NCBI RefSeq assembly: GCF_002298975.1
Contig: NZ_DBMV01000045.1
Span: 238,999-302,998, forward strand
DNA from: Ralstonia sp. UBA689
GTDB taxonomy: Bacteria > Pseudomonadota > Gammaproteobacteria > Burkholderiales > Burkholderiaceae
DNA length: 64,000 nt
Direction of reading: 5' to 3'
Part shown: positions 43,981 to 51,889 of the stretch, one piece after another
How positions within the stretch are numbered: position 1 is the first letter of the stretch
Layout: every line of letters begins with the position of its first letter
Program-made: the position numbers and the translations under genes
Notes under the pieces: generated by a model
Database searches by the model: none
The model's input: the letters and a program-made list of their open reading frames with translations, nothing else
What the model was told of the DNA's origin: nothing

Positions 43981-44556
43981 ATGAGCCAACGTACGCTTCG
44001 CGCCCTGTACAGCGCTGCGCTGTTAGCGCTGGCGAGCATGTCGGGCATGCCCCAGGCGTATGCCCAGGCCGGCTCCTTTGCCGTGCAGTCTCCGGCATTT
44101 GCTGACAACGGCGTCATGGACCGCAAATACGCCGGCAAGAACCCCGCCAACCCCAACTGCACGGGCGACAATGTCTCGCCGCCGCTGGCCTGGTCCAACG
44201 TGCCGGCCGGCGCCACCAGCCTGGCGCTGATCGTGAGCGACCCACAAGGCGCGGGCGGCCTGGGCGTGAATCACTGGATGGCGTACGGCATTCCCGCCAC
44301 GCAGACCGGGTTGCCCGAGGGCGCCGGCACCGGCGATGCGCTGCGCATGGGCCAGAACACCGTCGGCAAACCAGCGTACCTGGGGCCTTGTCCGCCCAAG
44401 GGCACGGGCATGCACCATTACGTCTTTCTGCTGATCGCCACCGATCTTGCGCCGGATGCGCTGCCCGCCGGGCTCACCCGCGCCGAGCTGGATGCCGCGC
44501 TCAAGGGGCACGCCAAAGGCGCCACTGCATGGATTGGCCGCTTCGGCAATTTCTGA
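43981..44556 (+). CDS. YbhB/YbcL family (PEBP-like) secreted protein
   Basis: A 191-residue protein with a signal peptide (cleavage near AYAQA) and the bacterial phosphatidylethanolamine-binding-protein fold: NVSPPLAWSNVPAGATSLAL, GVNHWMAYGIPA and GTGMHHYVFLLIA hold the conserved ligand-site residues. Periplasmic. Binding partner is unknown. The start follows a perfect AAGGAGG. The next gene is a MarR-type regulator with its own operator, so the two are separate units. Confidence 0.9.
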   Translation: MSQRTLRALYSAALLALASMSGMPQAYAQAGSFAVQSPAFADNGVMDRKYAGKNPANPNCTGDNVSPPLAWSNVPAGATSLALIVSDPQGAGGLGVNHWMAYGIPATQTGLPEGAGTGDALRMGQNTVGKPAYLGPCPPKGTGMHHYVFLLIATDLAPDALPAGLTRAELDAALKGHAKGATAWIGRFGNF

Positions 44557-44575
44557 AAGTCCACCAGCGACGCTC

Positions 44576-44620
44576 TTGAAAAGGTTGCTTCGCGCAACTA
44601 TATTGGTTGCTCGATGCAAC
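44576..44620 (+). promoter_or_regulatory. Promoter with two overlapping operator dyads for MarR-GNAT gene
   Basis: TTGAAA (44576-44581), a 17-base spacer and TATATT (44599-44604) make a strong sigma-70 promoter. A dyad GTTGC-N5-GCAAC (44584-44598) fills the spacer exactly and a second, GTTGC-N5-GCAAC (44606-44620), follows, with centres 22 bases apart, two helical turns. A repressor bound to both would block the polymerase, so the downstream MarR domain is the probable repressor. Confidence 0.75.
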
Positions 44621-44634
44621 TAATTGAGGCTGCC

Positions 44635-45624
44635 ATGGATTTCATCGAAGCCCCCACCCAACCGCGCGAGCAGACCATTCGTGAGCTGCGCGAAGTCTCG
44701 CGCAAACTCGTGCGCGAACTCGGCTTCATGCGCAACACGCTGGCCGAGAGCGATCTGCCGCCTTCCGCCGTGCACGCCATCCTTGAGATTGCCGGGGCGC
44801 CCGGCATTCAGGCGCGCGACCTGGCCGAGCGCTTGCGCCTGGACAAATCGAGCACCAGCCGCCAGGTCACGCGCTTGGAATCCGACGGGCTGGTGGAGCG
44901 CCGCGCCTCCAATGAAGATGGCCGATCTTCCGAGCTGTACCTGACCAAGGCTGGCCAGCAACTGCGCCGCAAGATCGACGCGTTTGCCTCGGATCAGGTG
45001 TCGAATGCGCTGCGCCATCTCACGCCAATGGATCAGCAGCGGCTGGTGGCATCGCTGTCGCAGTACGCCAGTGCGCTGGCCGATGACAACGACCACAAAA
45101 CACCGCCCGCCGCCGCCAAAGCCGGCATCCGGATCGTTGAAGGCTACGTGCCCGGCTGCATTGGCGACATTGCCAGCTTGCACGGCCGCTTCTACGCGCA
45201 GCACTGGGGGTTTGGCGTGTTCTTCGAGCGCCGCGTCGCCACGGAGCTGGCCGCCTTTGCAGAATCGCTGCCCGACAGCAACAAGGCGCTCTGGTTGTGC
45301 GTGGAGAACGGCCGGTGCCTGGCATCTCTGGCCATTGACGGCCACGCCGACAACCGCCTCGCGCATCTGCGTTGGTTCATCGTCGACGACGCATTGCGCG
45401 GCACGGGCATCGGCCGCGAGCTGATGTCGCGCGCCATGCGCTTTGTCGACGCGCGCTTTGATGAAACGTACCTCGATACCTTCAAGGGGCTGGATGCGGC
45501 TCGTCACCTCTACGAGTCGTTCGGCTTCACGCTCACGCGGGAGCAAGAGGGCACACAATGGGGCAGTGCCGTGGTCGAGCAGCAATTCCGCCGCCGCGCC
45601 AAGGCGCGAGGAGACAGCAAGTGA
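44635..45624 (+). CDS. MarR-GNAT fusion regulator/acetyltransferase
   Basis: A 329-residue protein that joins an N-terminal MarR winged helix (LAESDLPPSAVHAILEI, DKSSTSRQVTRLESDGLVERR) to a C-terminal GNAT acetyltransferase domain (RWFIVDDALRGTGIGRELM, YESFGFTLTREQEG). Such fusions are thought to sense or modify a small molecule and act as repressors. The start at 44635 follows GAGG by six bases; ATG 44614 would sit in the second operator. The stop overlaps the next gene, an arylamine N-acetyltransferase, so they are co-transcribed. Confidence 0.88.
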   Translation: MDFIEAPTQPREQTIRELREVSRKLVRELGFMRNTLAESDLPPSAVHAILEIAGAPGIQARDLAERLRLDKSSTSRQVTRLESDGLVERRASNEDGRSSELYLTKAGQQLRRKIDAFASDQVSNALRHLTPMDQQRLVASLSQYASALADDNDHKTPPAAAKAGIRIVEGYVPGCIGDIASLHGRFYAQHWGFGVFFERRVATELAAFAESLPDSNKALWLCVENGRCLASLAIDGHADNRLAHLRWFIVDDALRGTGIGRELMSRAMRFVDARFDETYLDTFKGLDAARHLYESFGFTLTREQEGTQWGSAVVEQQFRRRAKARGDSK

Positions 45625-46433
45625 CACCTTCCATCAATCTGGACGCCTACTTCAACCGTATCCAGTGGGGCGGCGACACCCGCCCAACCTACGACACGCT
45701 GGCGCAGTTGGTGCACGCCCACATGCGGCACATCCCATTCGAGAATCTCGACGTCTTGCTCGGGCGCGGCATTCGGATTGATCTGGATAGCGTGCAGCGC
45801 AAACTCGTTCACGCGCGGCGAGGTGGCTACTGCTTTGAGCACGCGACGTTGTTTGCGGCGGTGCTGGAGCAACTCGGTTTCCAGCCGACCCGCCACTCGT
45901 CGCGCGTGGTGCTGCTGGTTCCGCGTACCGAAGCGCCGCGCAGCCACATGTTCCTGACAGTGCCGTTGCCCGAAGGCACCTTCGTGGTCGACCCCGGCTT
46001 TGGGGCATTGGCGCCACGTGTTCCGGTGCCGCTCGTCGACGGCAAGCAGGCAAACATTGATGGCGAGTTGCATTGGATGGCGCGCGATGCAGACCGCTGG
46101 GTGCTGCGCGCACAGGTGCGCAGCGACACGCCAGTCGATGCGTGGGTCACCACACTGGAACAGGACCACCCGATCGATTTCGAGATGGCGAATCACTACA
46201 CGTCGACGTATCCGGCGTCGCCGTTCATGAACCGCATCCTGATGCGCTCGCTGACCGACGAGGGCCGTGTGACGGTGATGAACCGCGACGCCACGATCTG
46301 GCGTGGGGACACGCCGCACAAATTCGAGCTGGAAGATCGCCGTGCGTTGCGGGGGCTGCTGATCGAATACTTCGGCATCGACCTGCCGGAAGTCGAGCAC
46401 ATGCGCGTGCCCGGCATTCCGGAATGGGCCTGA
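45621..46433 (+). CDS. Arylamine N-acetyltransferase
   Basis: Cytoplasmic enzyme of 270 residues that transfers an acetyl group from acetyl-CoA to aromatic amines or hydrazines. The catalytic triad is Cys71 (RRGGYCFEH), His109 (PRSHMFL) and Asp124 (FVVDPGFG). The GTG start overlaps the MarR-GNAT stop as GTGA and follows GAGGAGA. The likely regulation is by the upstream MarR-GNAT protein through the two dyads. Confidence 0.92.
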   Translation: MTPSINLDAYFNRIQWGGDTRPTYDTLAQLVHAHMRHIPFENLDVLLGRGIRIDLDSVQRKLVHARRGGYCFEHATLFAAVLEQLGFQPTRHSSRVVLLVPRTEAPRSHMFLTVPLPEGTFVVDPGFGALAPRVPVPLVDGKQANIDGELHWMARDADRWVLRAQVRSDTPVDAWVTTLEQDHPIDFEMANHYTSTYPASPFMNRILMRSLTDEGRVTVMNRDATIWRGDTPHKFELEDRRALRGLLIEYFGIDLPEVEHMRVPGIPEWA

Positions 46434-46462
46434 TTGACGTGGAGTAGGGCGGTTGCCGCCCG

Positions 46463-47479
46463 TCAGCCGTTGCGGAACAGGAAGCTGTAACCGTTGAGCG
46501 CCGGTACCCCGCCCAGGTGCGCATACAAGACACGAGAGCCCGCCGGAATCTCGCCCCGGCGGATCAAGTCGATCATGCCCTGCATCGATTTGCCCTCGTA
46601 CACCGGGTCTGTCAGCATGCCCTCGGCGCGGGCGCATAGGCGGATGGCGTCCAGTGTTTCTTGCGACGGCAAACCGTATTCTGGGTACGCATAGCGCGTT
46701 TCGAGCACCACGTCGGCATCGGTAATGTCGCGGCCCAGGTCTACCTTGTCCGCTGTCTGCCGCGCAATGCGCAAGATCTGCTCGCGCGTCTGCTCCGGCT
46801 TGGCGGATGCGTCGATCCCGATCACGCGGTTCGCTCGCCCGTCCGCCGCAAAACCCACCACCATGCCCGCCTGCGTGCTGCCCGTGACCGAGCACACGAC
46901 GATGGTGTCGAAGGTAACGCCCAGCGCCTTCTCCTGCTCGCGCACTTCCTCCGCAAAGCCAACAAAGCCCAGGCCGCCCAGCGGGTGGTCTGACGCACCC
47001 GCCGGAATCGCATACGGCTTGCCGCCCGCGCGGCGCACGTCTTCCAGCGCCTGTTCCCAACTCTGCTTGAACTCGATGCCAAAGCCGGCATCCACCAGCC
47101 GCACGTCCGCACCCATGATGCGTGAGAGCTGGATGTTGCCCACGCGGTCATACACGCTGTCGAACCAGTTCACCCAGTTCTCCTGCACCGTCACGCAGCG
47201 CATGCCCAGATACGCCGCCACCGCCGCCACCTGCCGCGTGTGGTTCGACTGAATGCCGCCAATGGTGACCAGCGTGTCGCAGCCCTGCGCCAGCGCCTCC
47301 GGAATCAGGTACTCCAGCTTGCGCGTCTTGTTGCCACCAAAGGCCAAGCCGCTGTTGCAGTCCTCCCGCTTGGCGTAGATCTCCACCTTGCCGCCCAGTT
47401 GCGCAGACAGGCGCGGCAACGCCTGGATGGGCGTCGGCCCGAAGGTCAGTTGGTGACGGGGAAAGCGTTGCAAGTTCAT
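46463..47479 (-). CDS. acdS: 1-aminocyclopropane-1-carboxylate deaminase AcdS
   Basis: PLP enzyme that breaks the plant ethylene precursor ACC into 2-oxobutyrate and ammonia, or uses it as nitrogen source. The 338-residue length is exactly that of the family. PLP-lysine is Lys51 (GGNKTRKLEYL) and Ser78 lies in IQSNHTRQ; the two residues that separate true ACC deaminases from D-cysteine desulphhydrases, Glu295 and Leu322, are both present. The ATG at 47479 follows GGAG by eight bases. It is divergent from acdR. Confidence 0.94.
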   Translation of the reverse strand: MNLQRFPRHQLTFGPTPIQALPRLSAQLGGKVEIYAKREDCNSGLAFGGNKTRKLEYLIPEALAQGCDTLVTIGGIQSNHTRQVAAVAAYLGMRCVTVQENWVNWFDSVYDRVGNIQLSRIMGADVRLVDAGFGIEFKQSWEQALEDVRRAGGKPYAIPAGASDHPLGGLGFVGFAEEVREQEKALGVTFDTIVVCSVTGSTQAGMVVGFAADGRANRVIGIDASAKPEQTREQILRIARQTADKVDLGRDITDADVVLETRYAYPEYGLPSQETLDAIRLCARAEGMLTDPVYEGKSMQGMIDLIRRGEIPAGSRVLYAHLGGVPALNGYSFLFRNG

Positions 47480-47500
47480 GCGCATCACTCCGGTTGGGTT

Positions 47501-47564
47501 GATGCGTCAATGCTAGAAAAGAACACACGAAACAGGGTTGTGAAGATCGGTGCATTGACGCATC
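47501..47564. promoter_or_regulatory. 13-bp inverted repeat between acdS and acdR, candidate AcdR operator
   Basis: GATGCGTCAATGC (47501-47513) is repeated in exact inversion as GCATTGACGCATC (47552-47564), with centres 51 bases apart, about five helical turns. The two copies flank the divergent promoter region. An Lrp-type regulator such as AcdR, which acts as an octamer or dimer pairs, could bind both arms at once and loop the DNA between. Confidence 0.65.
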
Positions 47565-47618
47565 ATGGCACGCAGAATTAGGTACGGTGGTATCTGAAAT
47601 TGTGTAAAGGCGATGTTT

Positions 47619-48143
47619 ATGGCAACAAAATTGCGTGCAAGGACCAAAGCTTCGCCCAAGTCGGCCAAGTCATCGGCCCCGTCGCCCGAGCTGGATCGCA
47701 CGGACAAAGCCATCCTGCGTGCCCTGCAAAAAGATGCGTCCATCAGCAACGTGGCGCTGGCCAAACGCGTGAACCTGAGCCCGGCCGCATGCCTGCGCCG
47801 GGTGGAGCGGCTCAAGGCTGCCGGGGTAATCCGAGGGGTGGTCGCGCTGCTCGATCCGCAAGCGCTGGGGGCGAGCACGGTGGTGCTGATCGGCGTGGTG
47901 CTGGACCGCTCCACGCCGGAATCCTTCGCCGCCTTTGAGAAGGCCGCGAAGACCATCTCCGGCTGCATGGAGTGCCACCTGGTGACGGGGGAGTTTGATT
48001 ACTTCCTGCTCATCCGCACGCGGGATTCAGAAAGCTTTACGCGGCTGCATGCGGAGCAACTGCTGTATCTGCCGGGGGTGCGGCAGGTGCGGTCGTTTAT
48101 GGGGTTGAAGGAGGTGGTGAGTCGGACGGAGGTGGTGGTTTGA
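47619..48143 (+). CDS. acdR: AcdR, Lrp-type regulator of ACC deaminase
   Basis: Transcription factor of the Lrp/AsnC family, about 174 residues. After a basic, disordered N-terminus come the helix-turn-helix (LDRTDKAILRALQKDASISN, LAKRVNLSPAACLRRVERL) and the RAM effector domain (VLIGVVLDRS, CHLVTGEFDYFLLIRT). Its position, divergent from acdS, and known family biology make it the ACC-dependent activator of acdS. ATG 47619 is taken because AAAGG is eight bases before it; ATG 47613 is too close. Confidence 0.88.
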   Translation: MATKLRARTKASPKSAKSSAPSPELDRTDKAILRALQKDASISNVALAKRVNLSPAACLRRVERLKAAGVIRGVVALLDPQALGASTVVLIGVVLDRSTPESFAAFEKAAKTISGCMECHLVTGEFDYFLLIRTRDSESFTRLHAEQLLYLPGVRQVRSFMGLKEVVSRTEVVV

Positions 48144-48258
48144 TTTGACGGCTTTCGACCCATCTCCGCCGTTCAGCTTGTCCGGACAGAACAACGGCAA
48201 TAGCTCCAGCTGACTAGCCGTTCTTCGCCCGGTGAGCAAGGAAGGCAGGTCTGGACCG

Positions 48259-49275
48259 CTAAGCATTAAGGTCGTGCGCAGAAGAAGAAAGCCTCCTTGT
48301 CCGTAATGAGCAATCGAACTGCTGGCGATGCCAGCGAGAAAACGCGCTGAGTTCAGAGAAGCCCAGCAGCGTGGCAACTTCGGACATGCTCCGTGCCCCC
48401 TCGAGGAGGTAACTGGCCAGCAGTTCGCGCCGCATCGAATTCACCAGCGACTTGAACGTCGTCTCTTCAGCAGCCAAATGATTGGCCACGGTGCGGCGAT
48501 CGACGCCCAGTTGGTGCGCGACAATTTCCACGCGGCAATGCCCGCGCGGTAACAGCAGAATCACTAGCCGTCTCACCCGCTCCGACATGCTGGTCAGTGG
48601 CACGTGGTCCGCCTCCAGCAGCCGCTCGGAGTAGCGGGCCATGACGGGGTCCGCCCCCGGATTTGGCGCTTCGAGATCCCTGGCGTTGCAGACGATGTCG
48701 TTGAATTCCTGCCCGAACAGAACCGGGCACCCGAACACGCGTCGATGCCACATCACATTGGCGGGAGCCGGGTGGCGGAACGTCACTGACCGGGGGTGCC
48801 ATCCCTCGCCGAGAAAGATGCGTAGCAGGCGGAAGGTCGTCCCCATGGCCAGCTCAGTGGACTGGCGCGGAACACGGCCACCCTCGGAAAGGATTTCCTC
48901 GCGGATACAGATCAGGTCACCGGTTTGCACCAAGGACACGGTCATCGCCGCATGGTGCATATGGATGTATTTGACCAGTACCTCCAGTGCATGGCGCAGG
49001 GTTGGCTGGTCCCTCACCAGCAGGCCAAGCGGGCCGAGGTTGGACAGGCGCCGCGACAGCGCCATGCGCAAGCCGAAAGCGGGCTCATGACCGCGCTCAG
49101 CCGCCAACTCCACCAAGGTTGCCGTCAAGTTTGACGGCAATGCGAGGTCGGGGTCAGACAGACAGTTGGGCGGCAAGCCCACTTCCGCCACCAGAGCGCG
49201 GGCATCCAAACCGCACGCGTCGGCGACTTGCTCGAAGTTGGTCAGTGCGGCCGAGCGCACTATCGGCGCGGTCAT
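48259..49275 (-). CDS. AraC family regulator of the following cluster
   Basis: A 338-residue regulator with an N-terminal arabinose-binding-type domain of the OruR/ArgR-like AraC group (SNLTATLVELAAERGHEPAFGLRM, GPLGLLVRDQPTLRHALEVL) and a C-terminal AraC DNA-binding domain (VEIVAHQLGVDRRTVANHLAAEETTF, then SEVATLLGFSELSAFSRWHRQQFD). It is divergent from a TauD-like dioxygenase gene 130 bases away, so it probably regulates the catabolic genes 49406-54973. Confidence 0.88.
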   Translation of the reverse strand: MTAPIVRSAALTNFEQVADACGLDARALVAEVGLPPNCLSDPDLALPSNLTATLVELAAERGHEPAFGLRMALSRRLSNLGPLGLLVRDQPTLRHALEVLVKYIHMHHAAMTVSLVQTGDLICIREEILSEGGRVPRQSTELAMGTTFRLLRIFLGEGWHPRSVTFRHPAPANVMWHRRVFGCPVLFGQEFNDIVCNARDLEAPNPGADPVMARYSERLLEADHVPLTSMSERVRRLVILLLPRGHCRVEIVAHQLGVDRRTVANHLAAEETTFKSLVNSMRRELLASYLLEGARSMSEVATLLGFSELSAFSRWHRQQFDCSLRTRRLSSSAHDLNA

Positions 49276-49405
49276 GGTTATCCCCTAATTTCCCGAATAG
49301 TCAAATTTCTTTCTCCAAACGTCAAGTCAGGAGAAATGCTGATCCGCAGAATGCAGCTCACAAATGCCGCATCAGCGGCGATATAGCCACCAGTAGGAGA
49401 CAACC

Positions 49406-50254
49406 ATGAAAGTCATTCCGCTCACCTGCGCGCTGGGTGCCGAAATCCAGGGCGTCAATCTTGCCGAGGCCGGACGCAATGCGGATCTCGCTGGCCAGAT
49501 CAAGGAATTGCTGCTGAAACACAAGGTGCTGTTCTCGCGCGATCAGGTCATGACCGATGCCGAACATGCAGCGCTCGCGCGCATCTTCGGCGAGCTTGAA
49601 GACCACCCACTGGCACCGAGCACCAGCAGTGAGCCCGGCATCATCCAGATCTGGAAGACACCGGAGAGCCCCCCCGAACGCTACGAGAACGCCTGGCACC
49701 ACGATGCGACCTGGCGCGAAATGCCACCGATGGGTGCTGTACTGCGCTGCCTTGAGTGCCCGCCGGTGGGCGGCGACACGATGTGGGCCAACATGGAACT
49801 GGCCTACGAACGTCTGCCTGACTCCATCAAGGAAACGATCGAAGGCCTGCGTGCTCGCCACAGCATGGAGTCGACATTTATGGCGGCCAAGCCGGCCGAA
49901 GAGCGACTTGCGATGAAGGCCCGCTTCCCTGATCCGGAGCACCCGGTAGTGCGCACCCACCCCGAGACGGGCAAGAAAAGCCTGTTGACGGGCGGCTTCC
50001 TGACCCATTTCACCAACTACCACACCGCTCGCAACGTGCGCTTTGGTCAGGACTTCCATCCCGGCATGTCCAACCTGTTGGAGTACCTGGTTAGCCAGAG
50101 CTTCGTTCCCGAATACCAAGTGCGCTGGCGCTGGAGCCCCAACGCCATCGCCATCTGGGACAACCGCTGCACCCAGCATTACGCCGTGATGGACTACCCG
50201 CCGTGCGTTCGCCGCATGAACCGCGCCACCATCAAGGGCGATCGCCCCTTCTGA
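49406..50254 (+). CDS. TauD/TfdA-family Fe(II)/2-oxoglutarate dioxygenase
   Basis: A 282-residue cytoplasmic hydroxylase. Iron ligands are His98 and Asp100 (AWHHDATW) and His258 (CTQHYAVMDY); a downstream arginine (about 269) would hold 2-oxoglutarate. The substrate class (taurine-like sulphonates, aryloxy acids, others) cannot be told from sequence. It is the first gene of the cluster under the divergent AraC regulator and is followed 12 bases later by the hydrolase-cupin gene. Confidence 0.9.
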   Translation: MKVIPLTCALGAEIQGVNLAEAGRNADLAGQIKELLLKHKVLFSRDQVMTDAEHAALARIFGELEDHPLAPSTSSEPGIIQIWKTPESPPERYENAWHHDATWREMPPMGAVLRCLECPPVGGDTMWANMELAYERLPDSIKETIEGLRARHSMESTFMAAKPAEERLAMKARFPDPEHPVVRTHPETGKKSLLTGGFLTHFTNYHTARNVRFGQDFHPGMSNLLEYLVSQSFVPEYQVRWRWSPNAIAIWDNRCTQHYAVMDYPPCVRRMNRATIKGDRPF

Positions 50255-50266
50255 CTGAGGCCCGAC

Positions 50267-51673
50267 ATGGATCGTGCATTGAATCTCGAACTCACGCACA
50301 GCTACGCCCAGGTCGGCGAGGTGCGCTTGCACTATGTCAGCGGCGGCCACGGCCCGGCGATGGTGTTCCTGCATGGCTGGCCGCAGACCTGGTACATGTG
50401 GCGCGACGTGCTGCCCGGCATGATGCAGCACTACCGCGTGGTGGCGGTTGACCTGCGTGGGCTGGGCGACTCGTCACGCCCGAACGGTGGCTACGACACC
50501 AAGACGGTCGCGCAGGACGTCTGGCGTCTGATGTACGACGTGTTGGGCGAGGAGCGCTTTTACGTCGTCGCCCACGACTGGGGTGGCCCTGTGGCCTTTG
50601 CGCTGGCGGCTCAATACCGCGAGGCGGTGCGAGCGCTGGCCATCTTCGATGCGCCAGTGCCCGGTGATGGCTCTGCGCTGAACGGCATTCCTCGTTGGCA
50701 TTACGGTTTCCATGGCGAACCCGATTTGCCGGAAGCACTGGTGGCAGGACGGGAAGACGTCTACCTGCGGCATATGTTCCGCAAGGCGGGCGCGCGCCCG
50801 GACGCCATCTCGGAAGATGCGCAGCGCGAGTACGTGCGCGCCTATTCGCAACCGGGTGCGATGCGTGCGGGCTTCAACTATTACCGCGCCATGGCACAGG
50901 ATGCCCGGGACAACCAAGCGGTGGTACGCGAGCGCGGCAAGCTTCCGATGCCCATTCTCGTCTATGGCGGGGGCGCACCCAATGTCGGTCGCGGATTCTT
51001 TGCGATGGATTCGTGGCAGCGAATGGCCAGTGACGTGCGCGGCGGCGTGGCGCCCGACTGCGGTCATTGGATTCCCGAGGAAAGACCGGCATGGGTAGTC
51101 GAGCGTCTGCTGGAATTCTTCAACACAGTCCAGCAAGAGGAAGCCCGAGCGGGTTCCACCACATCCCCGAACCTCATTTCTCCCAACCAGCAAGGAGCCG
51201 TCATGTTTTACGAAACCATTGATACCGCACTGATCGACGTTGAAGCGCTGCCCTGGATTCCCTTCACGCCCTACAGCGACAAGTTCTTCCTCAAGCTCAT
51301 CAAGGTTGACCCAATCCGCGGCGAATGGATCACCTTGCTGAAGATTCCTCCGCATTCCGAACTGCCCCTGCACCATCACGCCGGCACCGTCATGGTGTCA
51401 ACCCTGAAGGGCTGCTGGAGATACCTCGAACATGACTGGGTGGCGACCCCGGGCAGCTTTGTGTTCGAGACTGCAGGCTCGCGCCACACGCCCGTCTCGG
51501 TTGGCGAAGAAGAAGTTGTGACGCTGAACATCGTCCAGGGCGACTGGAACCTGCTGTCTCCGGACGGCGCGGTTCTCGCGATCGAAAACTGGCGCAGCAT
51601 GATGGATCGCTATCTTGCGTTCTGCAAGAAGGAGGGCATCGAGCCGATCGACGTGTCGAGCTTCAGCGTCTAA
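50267..51673 (+). CDS. Alpha/beta hydrolase fused to cupin dioxygenase-like domain
   Basis: A 468-residue two-domain protein. Residues 1-295 are an alpha/beta hydrolase of the epoxide-hydrolase type: oxyanion HGWP (36-39), nucleophile Asp104 (AHDWGGPV) and a late histidine (CGHWIPEE). After a 15-residue linker, residues 313-468 are a cupin close to 2,4'-dihydroxyacetophenone dioxygenase (LPLHHHAGTVM). An AAGGAG site (51192-51197) and an in-frame ATG (51203) precede the cupin, so it may also be made alone. The fusion may be natural or a lost stop codon between two genes. Confidence 0.8.
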   Translation: MDRALNLELTHSYAQVGEVRLHYVSGGHGPAMVFLHGWPQTWYMWRDVLPGMMQHYRVVAVDLRGLGDSSRPNGGYDTKTVAQDVWRLMYDVLGEERFYVVAHDWGGPVAFALAAQYREAVRALAIFDAPVPGDGSALNGIPRWHYGFHGEPDLPEALVAGREDVYLRHMFRKAGARPDAISEDAQREYVRAYSQPGAMRAGFNYYRAMAQDARDNQAVVRERGKLPMPILVYGGGAPNVGRGFFAMDSWQRMASDVRGGVAPDCGHWIPEERPAWVVERLLEFFNTVQQEEARAGSTTSPNLISPNQQGAVMFYETIDTALIDVEALPWIPFTPYSDKFFLKLIKVDPIRGEWITLLKIPPHSELPLHHHAGTVMVSTLKGCWRYLEHDWVATPGSFVFETAGSRHTPVSVGEEEVVTLNIVQGDWNLLSPDGAVLAIENWRSMMDRYLAFCKKEGIEPIDVSSFSV

Positions 51674-51889
51674 CTGCGTGGCAACCCGGCGATTTTGAGG
51701 CAGGCCCCAGGCAATGGGGCCGCACCCGACGAGTCGCTGGCTAGTTGGCACGCGGCGCCTGACAAGCAGTTCGCCAAGTTGCATGGCTCCTGAAGTCCCT
51801 TCCACATCGAACTTGTGTCCGGTGCTCGCGCGCAGCCACCCAAGCACTGTTGCACGTTGCCACATCTGCCTGCCTTCTAGGGGACGATC

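Noticed and set aside
46447..46461. GGGCGG-TTG-CCGCCC hairpin as terminator between NAT and acdS
   Set aside because: No T-run on either strand and a three-base loop; too little to call.
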